Assembly: GCA_035063885.1 (NCBI GenBank)
Contig: JAPSFM010000056.1
Coordinates: 1 to 32,244, forward strand
Reading direction: 5' to 3'
Origin: CAADGY01 sp900696665
GTDB taxonomy: Bacteria > Acidobacteriota > Terriglobia > Bryobacterales > Bryobacteraceae
DNA length: 32,244 nt
The position numbers were made by a program, and so were the translations under genes. The notes under the pieces were generated by a model that was not told where the DNA came from, ran no database searches, and saw only the letters and a program-made list of their open reading frames with translations. Of the stretch, positions 7,422-16,011 are shown piece after piece. How positions within the stretch are numbered: the stretch's first letter is position 1; the number at the start of each line of letters is the position of its first letter.

Positions 7422-9161
7422 CTACCCTTTGCCGCTCCAGTCAATGATGAGGTTCTTCAGATCGCCGTCCTTGATTTCCACGTCTGTCATTTCCTGCAAA
7501 CGTCCGGCACTTCCCACGCCCACGCGATACTTCCCGGCCGGCAAACTGAGCGTGACAGGTGTTTTCTCCGGGCGCGCCTCGCCATTGATGGAGATGGAGG
7601 CACCGGGAGGGTTCGAACGTATGCTGAGGTGTCCGGTACGCCGCTCCAGCGGAAGGAAGATCTCGCGTTCGGCGGGGACTTCAAAGATCCGCAACGCCTG
7701 GCGATACCCCTCCAGTTCCGCGGAAAGTGTATGCCGCCCCGCCAGCAAAGGAATGGCGCACGGGGTGCTGCAATGGATGGAAGGATTGTTGTCGAACACC
7801 ACCGCCGCCCCGGACGGGCTGCTGTTGATCTGGGTCGTGTATTCGGCCGAGGATGACGGCCGGCGAACCACGGCCGGTGCTTCCTGCTCCGGCGCTGGTC
7901 CGCCCTCCGGCTCGTCCTGCTCTTCAATTTCCGAAGCAGGCGAGGGGCTCGTTACCTCTGGACCTTGCCCTGCCGGCTCATCCGTAGGGCTCGGCCGCGA
8001 TCCGCTATCGGGAGCTCTAAGGTTAGTGTCAATTCTCTCCTCTGGCGGGGATACGGATGACGCGAACGGAGAGAATTGGCGCACCCCCCAAAACAGAGCC
8101 GCCACGAGCAGCACCGTGGACACCACCGCCGCCGGGATCTTCCAGGCTATTTTTCGGCCTCGCCCCTCCCGCGCCAGTTCGGCGTCCCTATACCGCGCCA
8201 GCCTGTCGCGCCGCGCTGTTCCAACCGGCGGCGGTTCGCTGGCCGCGTCAGGGTTGTAGCGGGGACCGGAAGCTTCGCCGCCCGGCGCCACTAAGGTTGG
8301 AATCGTGGAGCCACTTCCGCGAGGGACCGCCTCCCCTTCGGGTACAGAGTCGCAAGCCTGTTTGAGAGCGGCAATAAAATCACCACATGTGGCGTAGCGG
8401 TCTCCCGGCTGCTTGGCCAGCGCCTTGATCAACGCGGCGTCGATGGGTGCGCCGAGCGTGTGATTCAGATGCGAGGGGACGGGTGGGGCGTCCGTCATGA
8501 TCCGTAACAGCAATGTAGGCAGATAGTCGGCGTTAAACGGTTTTTCTCCAGCGAGCAGCTCAAACGCAATCACAGCAAGCGAATACTGGTCCGACCTTCC
8601 GTCTACCGGGAGTCCCTGAACCTGTTCGGGTGACATGTAGTTTGGTGTGCCCATCAACACCCCGGCATGGGTCATCTGCTGTGACATGATCTTGGCGACC
8701 CCAAAATCGGTAATCTTGACCAAGCCTTCTTCGGTCATGGTGATGTTCGCCGGCTTAATGTCGCGATGGACAATGCCCTTCCGGTGAGCATAATCAAGAG
8801 CGCCGGCCGTCTGCGCCAGAATGTCAATCAGCACGCTCCGGTCGGGAATTTGTTCGGAGCTCATCAACCGCTCGAGCGTCGCTCCATTCACAAACTCCAT
8901 CACCAGGTGAGTGGTATCGCCTTCCTGGACGATATCGAAAATCGTGACGATATTAGGGTGGGATAGGATGCCGGTTGATCGCGCCTCGCGGGCGAACCTC
9001 TCCCGCAGCCGCTCCCGTTCGTTCGGATCGCTCAGTTCCGAGAGACGAATGGTCTTAATGGCGACAGTCCGGCCGATCGCGGGATCTTCAGCCCGGTACA
9101 CAAGGCCCATAGCGCCGCGCCCAAGCTCGCCGACGACCCTGTACCGGCCAATCTGCTCCAT
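7422..9161 (-). CDS. Membrane Ser/Thr protein kinase with two PEGA domains
   Basis: The 579-residue protein has a complete Hanks-type kinase domain (about 7-270): glycine loop GRGAMG (14-19), K36 in VAIK, HRDIKPAN with D134, DFG (152-154) and a GTPNYMSPEQ activation segment. A single membrane span follows at about 342-360, then a Pro/Glu-rich linker, then two PEGA repeats outside the membrane (about 441-503 and 508-575; the second carries NPPGASISING). The layout fits a receptor kinase that senses cell-surface or envelope state and phosphorylates cytoplasmic targets. It lies 55 bp downstream of motB on the same strand, so it may be transcribed with the motor genes; whether it regulates motility is only inference. 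Confidence 0.92.
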   Translation of the reverse strand: MEQIGRYRVVGELGRGAMGLVYRAEDPAIGRTVAIKTIRLSELSDPNERERLRERFAREARSTGILSHPNIVTIFDIVQEGDTTHLVMEFVNGATLERLMSSEQIPDRSVLIDILAQTAGALDYAHRKGIVHRDIKPANITMTEEGLVKITDFGVAKIMSQQMTHAGVLMGTPNYMSPEQVQGLPVDGRSDQYSLAVIAFELLAGEKPFNADYLPTLLLRIMTDAPPVPSHLNHTLGAPIDAALIKALAKQPGDRYATCGDFIAALKQACDSVPEGEAVPRGSGSTIPTLVAPGGEASGPRYNPDAASEPPPVGTARRDRLARYRDAELAREGRGRKIAWKIPAAVVSTVLLVAALFWGVRQFSPFASSVSPPEERIDTNLRAPDSGSRPSPTDEPAGQGPEVTSPSPASEIEEQDEPEGGPAPEQEAPAVVRRPSSSAEYTTQINSSPSGAAVVFDNNPSIHCSTPCAIPLLAGRHTLSAELEGYRQALRIFEVPAEREIFLPLERRTGHLSIRSNPPGASISINGEARPEKTPVTLSLPAGKYRVGVGSAGRLQEMTDVEIKDGDLKNLIIDWSGKG

Positions 9162-9216
9162 GCCGCGCCGCCTGTCATTTTACCGCAGGCGCACTGGGGT
9201 CCCCCGGTATGGGTGG

Positions 9217-10014
9217 TCAAGGTACAGTGGGTGAAGGCTTCGGGATACGTTGTGGAAGTGGCGGCTCATTCTCGAGACTGGAGCCCTTTAGTATCACAAT
9301 GTCGACTCGCCGGTTGCGGGCTCGCCCCTCGGGGGTGTCGTTGGACTCCACCGGGATGATGTCGGCATACCCCGCCACTGCCAGGCGGTGATGATTGATG
9401 CTGAAGCGGTTGGTGAACAAATCGAGCATCGCGATGGCTCGCGCCGCCGACAGTTCCCAGTTGCTGCGAAACCGCGAGTTGCTAATGGGTACCGAGTCGG
9501 TATGGCCTTCCAGACGGACAGGATTTCCAACTTTTCGGATGACGCCGGCGACCTTTTCTATGCTGGGGAGCGCATTTGGAACCATCGTATCCTGACCCGA
9601 TGGAAAGAAAGCGGCTTCCCGGAGGGTGACCACAAGTCCTCGGGGCTGCATGGTAACCTTCATCTCCCCGGCTTTGATTTCCTCTGCGAGCTCCTTTTCG
9701 AGCAATACGAGGGAAGGTAGCAGGTCGGCAACCACCTCTGGGTCTTCTGGCGCTGCGACAGCCTGTTTGGCCGGCTTGGTATTCCCGTCCAATTCCTTCT
9801 GTGAGCCGATGATGGCGGCGATGACCGAGGAGGCTTTTCCGTCCTCGAGCGCCGTGCGGACGGATGCCGCCACCTCCGCGGCTTTTGCTTTGTCGGCCTG
9901 CGAAGAAGCGTACATTACTACGAAGAATGCGAACAGAAGAGTGATGAAATCGGCATACGAAACGAGCCACCGCTCGTGATTTTCGTGTGCCGCATGTTTT
10001 TTTTGCCGGGCCAT
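9217..10014 (-). CDS. motB: Flagellar motor stator protein MotB (OmpA domain)
   Basis: The 265-residue protein has a short basic N-terminus, one membrane span (about 16-38) with the proton-carrying Asp D22 in SYADFITLL, a linker, and an OmpA/MotB peptidoglycan-binding domain at the C-terminus with EGHTDSVPISN and NRRVDI. With MotA it forms the ion channel that drives flagellar rotation. The Asp-containing span and PomB/MotB-type spacing do not decide between H+ and Na+. I place the start at ATG 10014. A TTG at 10029 in the same frame overlaps the motA stop and is less likely. Distance to motA is 11 bp, so the two are co-translated. Confidence 0.92.
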   Translation of the reverse strand: MARQKKHAAHENHERWLVSYADFITLLFAFFVVMYASSQADKAKAAEVAASVRTALEDGKASSVIAAIIGSQKELDGNTKPAKQAVAAPEDPEVVADLLPSLVLLEKELAEEIKAGEMKVTMQPRGLVVTLREAAFFPSGQDTMVPNALPSIEKVAGVIRKVGNPVRLEGHTDSVPISNSRFRSNWELSAARAIAMLDLFTNRFSINHHRLAVAGYADIIPVESNDTPEGRARNRRVDIVILKGSSLENEPPLPQRIPKPSPTVP

Positions 10015-10025
10015 GATGTGAGCTC

Positions 10026-10892
10026 TCAAGTCTCCGCGGATGCTTCCGCATTTCTCACCGCAGCGTTTCTTGCGGCCTTCTTCACCTGGCGGCTTTGGTG
10101 GACGTAGGCATCCAGTTTGCTGCGGATCAACTTCGGGTTCAGGCCCTCCACGATGCCGATGACACCTTCGAGCATCAGTTCCTTGATTTGGAGAGCCGAA
10201 TGCACTCTGGCCCGAATCTTGTTTCCCATGGGCAACAGGAATACGTTTGCCAGCAGTAATCCGTAAACCGTGGCCACGAAAGCGACTCCAATGCCGTGGC
10301 CGACTTCTGACGGCTGGTCGATATGCTTCATGACCTGGATCAGGCCAAGCACGGCGCCAATAATACCGATGGTGGGGGAATAACCTCCGGCAGATTCAAA
10401 TACTTTCGCTTCCGCTTCCGCGTGTTGCTCTTCGAGAGTAAGTTCCAATTCCATCATTTTGCGGATTTCCTGGAGGTCGGTCCCGTCCACAGCCAGATTG
10501 AGGGCCTTGCGAAGAAAGGGTTCCTGAACCGACTCTGCATCCTGTTCCAACGAAACGATGCCGTTTTTTCGGGCTTTCGTGGCAAATTGGATAATTTCGT
10601 CGATTACAGCGGCCGGGGAGTGGATCTCTTCCAGAAAGACAATCTTCAGCCTTTTGACTGCCCGCAGCAGCACGTTCAATGGCGTCGTCACCATGACGGC
10701 GCCGAGGGTGCCGCCAAGCACGATCATTGCCCCCGTTGGCTGGGCGATATCGCCAATTGCGCCCCCTTCGAGAATGAGGCCGCCCACGATCCCGCCAAAA
10801 GCAACAATAAGGCCGCCCAGCGTTGCCAGATCCGGCCTGACCGCGGATCGTCGCGCTTGTCCGGCTTGGGTTCCACCTCTATTCGCTGCCAT
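10026..10892 (-). CDS. motA: Flagellar motor stator protein MotA
   Basis: The 288-residue protein carries the MotA/PomA pattern: two N-terminal hydrophobic spans (about 24-45 and 50-72), a cytoplasmic region containing a MELELTLEEQ segment, and two further spans (about 165-185 and 198-220). The third begins with GGYSPTIGIIGAVLGL, which holds the conserved proline. It forms the torque-generating stator with MotB. It starts inside the end of the flbD gene (14-bp overlap) and ends 11 bp before motB, so flbD-motA-motB is a coupled unit. The N-terminus has about 20 extra residues compared with PomA; a later start is possible but no ATG with a better ribosome site is visible. Confidence 0.92.
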   Translation of the reverse strand: MAANRGGTQAGQARRSAVRPDLATLGGLIVAFGGIVGGLILEGGAIGDIAQPTGAMIVLGGTLGAVMVTTPLNVLLRAVKRLKIVFLEEIHSPAAVIDEIIQFATKARKNGIVSLEQDAESVQEPFLRKALNLAVDGTDLQEIRKMMELELTLEEQHAEAEAKVFESAGGYSPTIGIIGAVLGLIQVMKHIDQPSEVGHGIGVAFVATVYGLLLANVFLLPMGNKIRARVHSALQIKELMLEGVIGIVEGLNPKLIRSKLDAYVHQSRQVKKAARNAAVRNAEASAET

Positions 10893-11154
10893 GCCCCCCC
10901 GTTGTCACGCTCGAGAGTGGAGCAGTCAGATGGGAGCCCGCCGAAGCGGCAAACCACGGACAGGAGAGCGGCGTCTCGACTATCCGCCTGCGAAACCGGA
11001 CAATTTGTTCAACCACCTCGTTGGACGTCTCTAACACCATGATTTTTTGGCCGGTTATTAACGTAATGACCGTATCGGGAGTGGCTTCAATATATTCAAT
11101 CAGGTCCGAATTGATGACCAGCGGGAGATGATTCAAGCGTGTGAGCTGGACCAT
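10879..11154 (-). CDS. flbD: FlbD family flagellar protein
   Basis: The 91-residue product starts MVQLTRLNHLPLVINSDL and contains EATPDTVITLITGQKI, the signature of the small FlbD family usually found next to motA in diverse flagellated bacteria. Its molecular role is not established; it should not be confused with the Caulobacter transcription regulator of the same name. The family core is about 60 residues; here a tail of about 30 Ser/Gly/Pro-rich residues continues into motA. The ATG at 11154 is chosen from the family N-terminus; the frame is open further upstream but that part has no resemblance. GAGG lies 9 bases before the ATG. Confidence 0.85.
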   Translation of the reverse strand: MVQLTRLNHLPLVINSDLIEYIEATPDTVITLITGQKIMVLETSNEVVEQIVRFRRRIVETPLSCPWFAASAGSHLTAPLSSVTTGGHGSE

Positions 11155-11250
11155 GCCGGGATGCCTCAAACCACATATCGGTTCCGGCCGCGAAAAATTC
11201 GGAGAACTTACGCTCAAACATTCGTCGGCAGGGGCGATGAGTTCAGTGAC

Positions 11251-11526
11251 ATGGAAACAAACCTGGATTCGGCCCGCGCGGCCTGCAACATCCTGGCGGC
11301 ACTGGAATCCGGATCTGCCGCTTTGCTCCGCTTCGAAATAGACAGGGCCCAAAACATGCCGCCTTCCACTTGCGCGGTGCCGGGCTACACGGAGGAACGT
11401 CTTGAGCTGTTGGATGCGGTTGCCGCAAGCATTTGCAGCCGGGACCTCTCAGCGCCTACGGAAGTCGAACTTGATCTCCTGTGGCACCTTGCCGCACCCG
11501 CACAGCGGACGGCCTTACTTCAGTAA
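11251..11526 (+). CDS. Small hypothetical protein between flbD and merR
   Basis: I do not recognise this 91-residue product. The frame from ATG 11251 to TAA 11526 has the G/C-rich third positions of the neighbouring genes and an ordinary soluble composition: helix-forming, acidic, no membrane span or signal peptide, and a C-terminus rich in Leu and Ala. It diverges from flbD (96 bp apart) and its last 12 bases overlap the 3' end of the MerR gene on the other strand. The ribosome site is weak. It could be a real lineage-specific gene or chance. Confidence 0.45.
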   Translation: METNLDSARAACNILAALESGSAALLRFEIDRAQNMPPSTCAVPGYTEERLELLDAVAASICSRDLSAPTEVELDLLWHLAAPAQRTALLQ

Positions 11527-11910
11527 GTCCACGAGTTCGGTGAGTTCGCGCCGAATTTCCTCGAGAGCCGCCATCGGGTTGGAGAACAGGTCGCCTTGTC
11601 TGGGCGGTGGGGGTGGGTAGCGCCGCTGATTCGCTTCCCATACCTCGATCGCACGTCTCGCGCCTTCTATCGTAAACCGGTCTTCATACAACAGCTTACG
11701 GATTTCCAGCACCACTTCGACATCTTTGCGGCGGTACAGCCGGTGGCCGGAACCGGACTTCTTGGGACTGAGAGCCGGAAACTCGGTCTCCCAGAACCGC
11801 AGGACATGGGGCTTTACGCCTGCCAGCCGGCTAACTTCCCCGATCCGAAAGTATAGTTTATCCGGGATCTCGGGTCGAACGGGCTCCAATGCGACGCTCA
11901 CATTCGCCAT
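11515..11910 (-). CDS. MerR-family transcriptional regulator
   Basis: The 131-residue protein has a MerR winged-helix domain (about 20-90): FRIGEVSRLAGVKPHVLRFW, then a GHRLYRRKDVE wing, followed by a short helical region predicted to dimerise. The C-terminus has five consecutive prolines and lacks Cys or other metal-binding residues, so it is not a classic metal sensor. It resembles the short stand-alone MerR proteins found beside ihfA or in phage-like contexts rather than CueR/SoxR. It diverges from deoB (122 bp between starts), but deoB being its target is unproven. Confidence 0.88.
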   Translation of the reverse strand: MANVSVALEPVRPEIPDKLYFRIGEVSRLAGVKPHVLRFWETEFPALSPKKSGSGHRLYRRKDVEVVLEIRKLLYEDRFTIEGARRAIEVWEANQRRYPPPPPRQGDLFSNPMAALEEIRRELTELVDLLK

Positions 11911-12032
11911 CTACATGAGATTCAGGGCTTCAAAATTCTGACACTCCTATTATGCTCCCTTTGTCAAACATTCTGCTGGACTTGTGTGGTCACGGAAGGG
12001 CCGCCGGCGTGACACACTGAAAGCAGGCGCCT

Positions 12033-13208
12033 ATGGTGAAAGCTTTCCGGAGAATCGCCTGGATTGTTCTCGACAGCGTGGGGATCGGTGAAATGCCGGA
12101 TGCCGCGGATTATGGCGATGCAGGAAGCGATACTCTCGGTAACGTGGCGCGAAAGGTGCCGCTGTCGCTCCCGAATTTCCAGGCGCTCGGATTGGGCAAT
12201 CTGAAGCGGTTGCCGGGCATCGAACCCGCCGCTGCGCCCGAAGCCTGCTATGGGCGTTGTGCGCTGGCATCGCCCGGCAAAGACACGACAACGGGGCATT
12301 GGGAGATGGCGGGAATACATCTCGCCAAGCCCTTTCCGCTGTTCCCAAGCGGGTTTCCTCCCCGCATCCTGCGTGCGTTTGAAGAGCGCATCGGGCGGGG
12401 CACGCTCGGCAACTGCGCCGCATCGGGTACGGAGATCATCCGCCAGCTTGGCTCCGAGCATATGGAAACAGGCAAGCCTATTGTTTACACGTCCGCTGAC
12501 AGCGTCTTCCAGGTGGCGGCGCATGAGCAGGTGATTTCCCTGGCGGAACTGTACAGGATCTGCGAGATCGCGAGAGAGATTCTGCACGGGCCGGATGAGG
12601 TGGGACGGGTGATTGCACGTCCCTTCATCGGCCAACCAGGCGCGTTTACCAGAACGGCAAACCGAAAGGATTTCGCGGTTCCCCCTCCCCCGGGTATGTT
12701 GCTCGACAGCCTTCAGGAGAGCTCGGTCCCGGTCTGGGCCATCGGTAAAATCGGGGAGATCTTTCTGGGACGCGGTATCTGTCACACCAGCAAGACGAGG
12801 AACAACGCGGATGGCATGGAGAAAACCATGGCCGCACTCCACGAGCTCCCGGAAGGATTGATCTTCACCAACCTGGTGGACTTCGACCAACTCTACGGGC
12901 ACCGGAACGATAGCGAGGGCTACGCACGCGCGCTGGAGGCCGTCGACGAATGGCTGCCGGGGCTACGGGTGTCGTGCCAGGACGAGGATCTGGTCATTTT
13001 TACCGCGGATCACGGCTGCGACCCCACTACTCCCTCCACCGATCACAGCCGCGAGTACGTGCCGCTGCTTGCCTGGGGACCGAACGCGGCGGTGGGGCGG
13101 GCGCTTGGCACACGCGAAACGCTTTCCGACATCGGCCAAACAGTGGCGGAGAACTTCGGTGTCCATATCGCGAACGGCAAAAGCTTTCTGGAGGAGATCG
13201 TAGCGTAA
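12033..13208 (+). CDS. deoB: Phosphopentomutase DeoB
   Basis: The 391-residue length and order of motifs match DeoB of the alkaline-phosphatase superfamily. D14 in LDSVGIGE and T85 in GKDTTTGHWE are the metal ligand and phosphorylated Thr expected by family numbering, and FTADHGCDPTTPSTDH carries the C-terminal metal ligands. It interconverts ribose 1-phosphate and ribose 5-phosphate (or the deoxy forms), linking nucleoside salvage with the pentose phosphate pathway. tpiA follows on the same strand 36 bp later, so both may be read from one transcript; the glyceraldehyde 3-phosphate produced in deoxyribose breakdown is a TpiA substrate. Confidence 0.95.
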   Translation: MVKAFRRIAWIVLDSVGIGEMPDAADYGDAGSDTLGNVARKVPLSLPNFQALGLGNLKRLPGIEPAAAPEACYGRCALASPGKDTTTGHWEMAGIHLAKPFPLFPSGFPPRILRAFEERIGRGTLGNCAASGTEIIRQLGSEHMETGKPIVYTSADSVFQVAAHEQVISLAELYRICEIAREILHGPDEVGRVIARPFIGQPGAFTRTANRKDFAVPPPPGMLLDSLQESSVPVWAIGKIGEIFLGRGICHTSKTRNNADGMEKTMAALHELPEGLIFTNLVDFDQLYGHRNDSEGYARALEAVDEWLPGLRVSCQDEDLVIFTADHGCDPTTPSTDHSREYVPLLAWGPNAAVGRALGTRETLSDIGQTVAENFGVHIANGKSFLEEIVA

Positions 13209-13244
13209 GCTACAATATTAAGGACCCACTTATCTGAGATACCT

Positions 13245-13994
13245 ATGAGAACACCGCTGATGGCCGGCAACTGGAAAATGTACAAGAGTGCCGGCGAGAC
13301 AACTCAATTTTTCGAGGAATTCAAGCCGCTGGTGGAAAAATCCAGACATTGTGAAATCGCGATCTGCCCGCCTTTCGTCAACATCGCGGCCGCTGTCGAA
13401 GCAGCCCGGGGAACGCGCATCGGCATTGGTGGCCAGAACGTATTTTGGGCCAAGGAAGGCGCCTATACCGGCGAGGTTTCCGCTCCAATGCTCAAATCTC
13501 TTGGCTGCGAGTGGGTAATCATCGGACACAGCGAGCGCAGGCAATATTTCGCCGAGACCAACGAGACCGTGCTCAAGAGAACGCTGGCCGCGTTGGAAGC
13601 GGGGTTGAAGCCGATCGTATGTGTTGGAGAAACACTCGAGGAGCGCGAAGGCGGCGCGACGGAGAGTGTGCTCGCCGAGCAATTCGCCGGCGGCATCGGC
13701 CCCCTCGACCCCACGCAGTTTGCCCGGATTGTCATCGCCTACGAACCGGTATGGGCCATCGGTACGGGGCGGACGGCGACACCCGAGATCGCCTCCGAAG
13801 CGCACGGTTTTATCCGTTCCCAGGTGGGAACCAAGTTCGGCGCGGATGCCGCGGGGGCTGTCCGAATCCTTTATGGCGGCAGCGTCAAGCCGGATAACGT
13901 GAAGAATTTGATGGCGCAAGCCGGCATCGACGGCGCGCTGGTAGGCGGAGCGAGCCTCGAGCCGAATTCGTTCGCGTCGATTGTGAACTTCTGA
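13245..13994 (+). CDS. tpiA: Triose-phosphate isomerase
   Basis: At 249 residues this is a standard TIM barrel. Catalytic residues are all present: N9 and K11 in GNWKMYK, H95 in IIGHSERRQYF and E167 in AYEPVWAIGTG. The phosphate-binding YGGSV and GALVGGASL segments follow. It interconverts dihydroxyacetone phosphate and glyceraldehyde 3-phosphate in glycolysis. The usual gap-pgk partners are not adjacent; it follows deoB instead. The 3' end faces the next gene with only 12 bp between. Confidence 0.96.
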   Translation: MRTPLMAGNWKMYKSAGETTQFFEEFKPLVEKSRHCEIAICPPFVNIAAAVEAARGTRIGIGGQNVFWAKEGAYTGEVSAPMLKSLGCEWVIIGHSERRQYFAETNETVLKRTLAALEAGLKPIVCVGETLEEREGGATESVLAEQFAGGIGPLDPTQFARIVIAYEPVWAIGTGRTATPEIASEAHGFIRSQVGTKFGADAAGAVRILYGGSVKPDNVKNLMAQAGIDGALVGGASLEPNSFASIVNF

Positions 13995-14006
13995 AGCCCG
14001 GTCCTG

Positions 14007-14318
14007 TCAGTCGAGGTCGATATCGCGTCTGGGAGGAGGCGCGTCCGGATTCTCTCGCGCCTGTCTCAGCAGTTCGTCGAATTTCCTGTTGAGCACATCC
14101 GCGTGGCTCTTGTGCTCCTGAACCGACTTCTGGAATGCCTCTTCCCGCTTGCCCGCCTCCCCCTTCAGCCGGGTGAAGGCGGCTTCCATGCTTTCAAATG
14201 TGGGCGGTTTCGGCTTCTCCTGGTGGCTGATTACCGCGCGGGTTTCAGGGTCGATCTTCAGCGTGGCCTCACAACACGGGCAAATCACTTCGAACATCAC
14301 TCTGCTCGCCTTCGCCAT
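14007..14318 (-). CDS. Small CPCC-motif protein with coiled coil, function unknown
   Basis: The N-terminal part reads FEVICPCCEATLKID, a CxCC cluster resembling half of a zinc ribbon, followed by a charged region (about 40-90) with a coiled-coil pattern and a Pro/Asp-rich end. The length from ATG 14318 is 103 residues. An ATG at 14297 (MFEVICP) is an alternative and may be the true start: a TACAAT at 14330-14325 on this strand could be a -10 box, which would put transcription start at or after 14318. I do not know the function. Confidence 0.65.
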   Translation of the reverse strand: MAKASRVMFEVICPCCEATLKIDPETRAVISHQEKPKPPTFESMEAAFTRLKGEAGKREEAFQKSVQEHKSHADVLNRKFDELLRQARENPDAPPPRRDIDLD

Positions 14319-14357
14319 AGCGGAATTGTAGCGCAGCGAAACAACCGTTGCGATGCG

Positions 14358-15089
14358 TTAAAGCGAGCGCAGGTGAAACCCGCCGTCTACGTTCAGTACC
14401 TGACCGGTGGAATAGTCGAGCATCCCGTCCGCAATGGCGCGCACAGCCAGAGCGACATCGGAGGCTTCTCCCATCCGGCGCTGCGGCAACAGGCCGCCGG
14501 CGATACGTTCTTCGTAGATTTTCTCGACGGCGGAAATCATGTCGGTCCGCACGATACCGGGCCGGATTTCGAAGACTTTGATTCCTTCCGCAGCCAGGCG
14601 CTGTGCCCATAACGCGACGGCCATGCTGAGCCCCGCTTTCGAGATGCAGTATTCACCGCGATTGACGGAAGCCGTATAAGAGGAAATGGACGTAACGAAC
14701 GCGATACGCCCGGCGCCCTTTTCGAGCATCCAGCGCGCGGCCTGCTGGGTGAGAAAATAAGGGCCCTTGAGATTCGTCGTGAGCACCTCGTCGAAGATCT
14801 CCTCGCTGGCCTCCACGATGTCACGTCTTTCACGTGGCGCGATGCCAGCGTTATTCACCAGCAAGTCCAAAGTTCCAAAACGCTCCCTGGCAAAGGCAAT
14901 CAAGGCATCGCGGTTTGCGGCGGAAGCGATGTCGCACTGAAAAATCTCGACGCCGGTTTCCTTACGCAGCGATTCGGCCGCATCCGTACGGCCTTTGAAC
15001 GTCGCGATCACGCGGTGCGTGCGGGACAACTCTTTGGCGATGCCACGGCCAATGCCGCGGCTCGCACCGGTAACAATAGCAGTCTGCAT
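14358..15089 (-). CDS. Short-chain dehydrogenase/reductase (3-ketoacyl-ACP reductase-like)
   Basis: The 243-residue protein has the classical SDR pattern: NAD(P)-binding TGASRGIGRGI, NNAG, catalytic Ser in VTSISSY, the YxxxK pair in EYCISKAG, and a C-terminal GQVLNVDGG as in FabG. It probably reduces a keto group using NAD(P)H. The family is too broad to name the substrate, and no fatty-acid genes are nearby. I start it at the ATG at 15089 that fits the Rossmann beta-1 strand; the open frame continues upstream to 15341 but that part overlaps the next gene and has no family resemblance. No clear ribosome site precedes it. Confidence 0.88.
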   Translation of the reverse strand: MQTAIVTGASRGIGRGIAKELSRTHRVIATFKGRTDAAESLRKETGVEIFQCDIASAANRDALIAFARERFGTLDLLVNNAGIAPRERRDIVEASEEIFDEVLTTNLKGPYFLTQQAARWMLEKGAGRIAFVTSISSYTASVNRGEYCISKAGLSMAVALWAQRLAAEGIKVFEIRPGIVRTDMISAVEKIYEERIAGGLLPQRRMGEASDVALAVRAIADGMLDYSTGQVLNVDGGFHLRSL

Positions 15090-15120
15090 GAGTGTCGTGC
15101 AGCCCGGCCGCCACCAGAAC

Positions 15121-15948
15121 TTACAGGCGGACAGGCTGTTGGAGAGTGAACTGAAGCCGTGTCTCTGACGGGATACGAACCTTCTGTCCCTTTGTGAGAA
15201 CCTGGACGGCGGTACCTGCGCCCGCGCCGGATACCGCTCCGATAGCGGCGCCCCTGCCACCTCCCGCAATCGCTCCGATAATGGCTCCAAGCGCTGCCGT
15301 GCCACCGACGACTTTCGCGCTCTGCCCGGTCCGCGATTCACTGGCCTGGGTGATCACCTGCGTATCGATATCGACCGTCTTATCGCCGATCTGCAACGAC
15401 ACGAGATCGAGGGTCAGTTCCGTGCGCCCGGTCAGGCGGCCCGACTGCTCGTCGGACACCAACTTCACCGTCACATCGTTGCCGCGGGGAGCAACCACTT
15501 CACCGTTCACCATGATGGGCTCATCCAGGCTGGCCCGAAAAGTCTTGCCTACACTGTCACGCTCGGAGTCTACGTCGTCGATCATTCGTATCACGATCGC
15601 CGTCTCCGCCGGGATCTCACGGACTGTCGAGGACGCGCCGGTTGCCGTGGTTGCGACAGCAGGTTCAGGACGGAGGATCTCCACTTTACGCGGAGCCGTG
15701 CTCGAAACCGGCTGGGGAGAGGCCGCCGCGGCAGCGGGCGCCGGTGCGGCCTGTGGAGCACCGAACTTGATACCCGATACGTCGCGAATGTCGAAGGACT
15801 CTATCTTGTCGCCGACGGCCAGGCGGACCTGGCGGGAATCCCCACCTAAAAAAACTCCCTCAATCGTCCTGCCGCTTCGCAGCGTCAGGGTGTCGGCAAG
15901 TCCAATTGACAAAACCAGCAGGAAAACGGCGCTCAGTCTCGGGATCAT
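15121..15948 (-). CDS. Exported protein with Sm-like N-terminus and glycine-zipper C-terminus, function unknown
   Basis: The 275-residue product starts with a signal peptide (about 1-18) followed by TLTLRSGRTIEGVFLGG, a small Sm-like beta fold often seen at the N-terminus of exported proteins in this phylum. An Ala/Pro-rich linker (about 65-85) leads to a beta-rich domain. Near the end is a glycine zipper with GAIIGAIAGGGRGAAIGAVSG (about 217-237), a pattern that packs helices in membranes. Localisation is likely periplasm or outer envelope. The ATG is well supported by GGAGGT 5 bases upstream. A TATAAT lies 31 bases upstream, so it has its own promoter and may drive the SDR gene 31 bp downstream. 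Confidence 0.75.
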   Translation of the reverse strand: MIPRLSAVFLLVLSIGLADTLTLRSGRTIEGVFLGGDSRQVRLAVGDKIESFDIRDVSGIKFGAPQAAPAPAAAAASPQPVSSTAPRKVEILRPEPAVATTATGASSTVREIPAETAIVIRMIDDVDSERDSVGKTFRASLDEPIMVNGEVVAPRGNDVTVKLVSDEQSGRLTGRTELTLDLVSLQIGDKTVDIDTQVITQASESRTGQSAKVVGGTAALGAIIGAIAGGGRGAAIGAVSGAGAGTAVQVLTKGQKVRIPSETRLQFTLQQPVRL

Positions 15949-15978
15949 AGTCCACCTCCAGGCAATCCTGTAAATCTG

Positions 15979-16007
15979 ATTATAGACAACCGCTCAGGCG
16001 GCCAGTC
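15979..16007 (-). promoter_or_regulatory. Probable sigma-70 promoter for the Sm-like/glycine-zipper gene
   Basis: On the minus strand a perfect TATAAT occupies 15984-15979, 31 bases before the ATG at 15948. A CTGACT (four of six matches to TTGACA) sits upstream with a spacer of 19 bases, which is long. The -10 box is the strong part of this call; the -35 is weak. Confidence 0.45.
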
Positions 16008-16011
16008 AGTT

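Noticed and set aside
11169..11190. ACCGATAT upstream of flbD as a sigma-28 -10 element
   Set aside because: The -10 resembles the consensus, but no TAAA lies 14-16 bases upstream.
11945..11967. TTGACA plus CATAAT on the minus strand as the merR promoter
   Set aside because: The two boxes are only about 8 bases apart, and no -10 box occurs at normal spacing.
11964..12902. 312-codon minus-strand frame opposite deoB
   Set aside because: deoB is intact on the plus strand with all catalytic motifs; the opposite frame is a codon-structure shadow.
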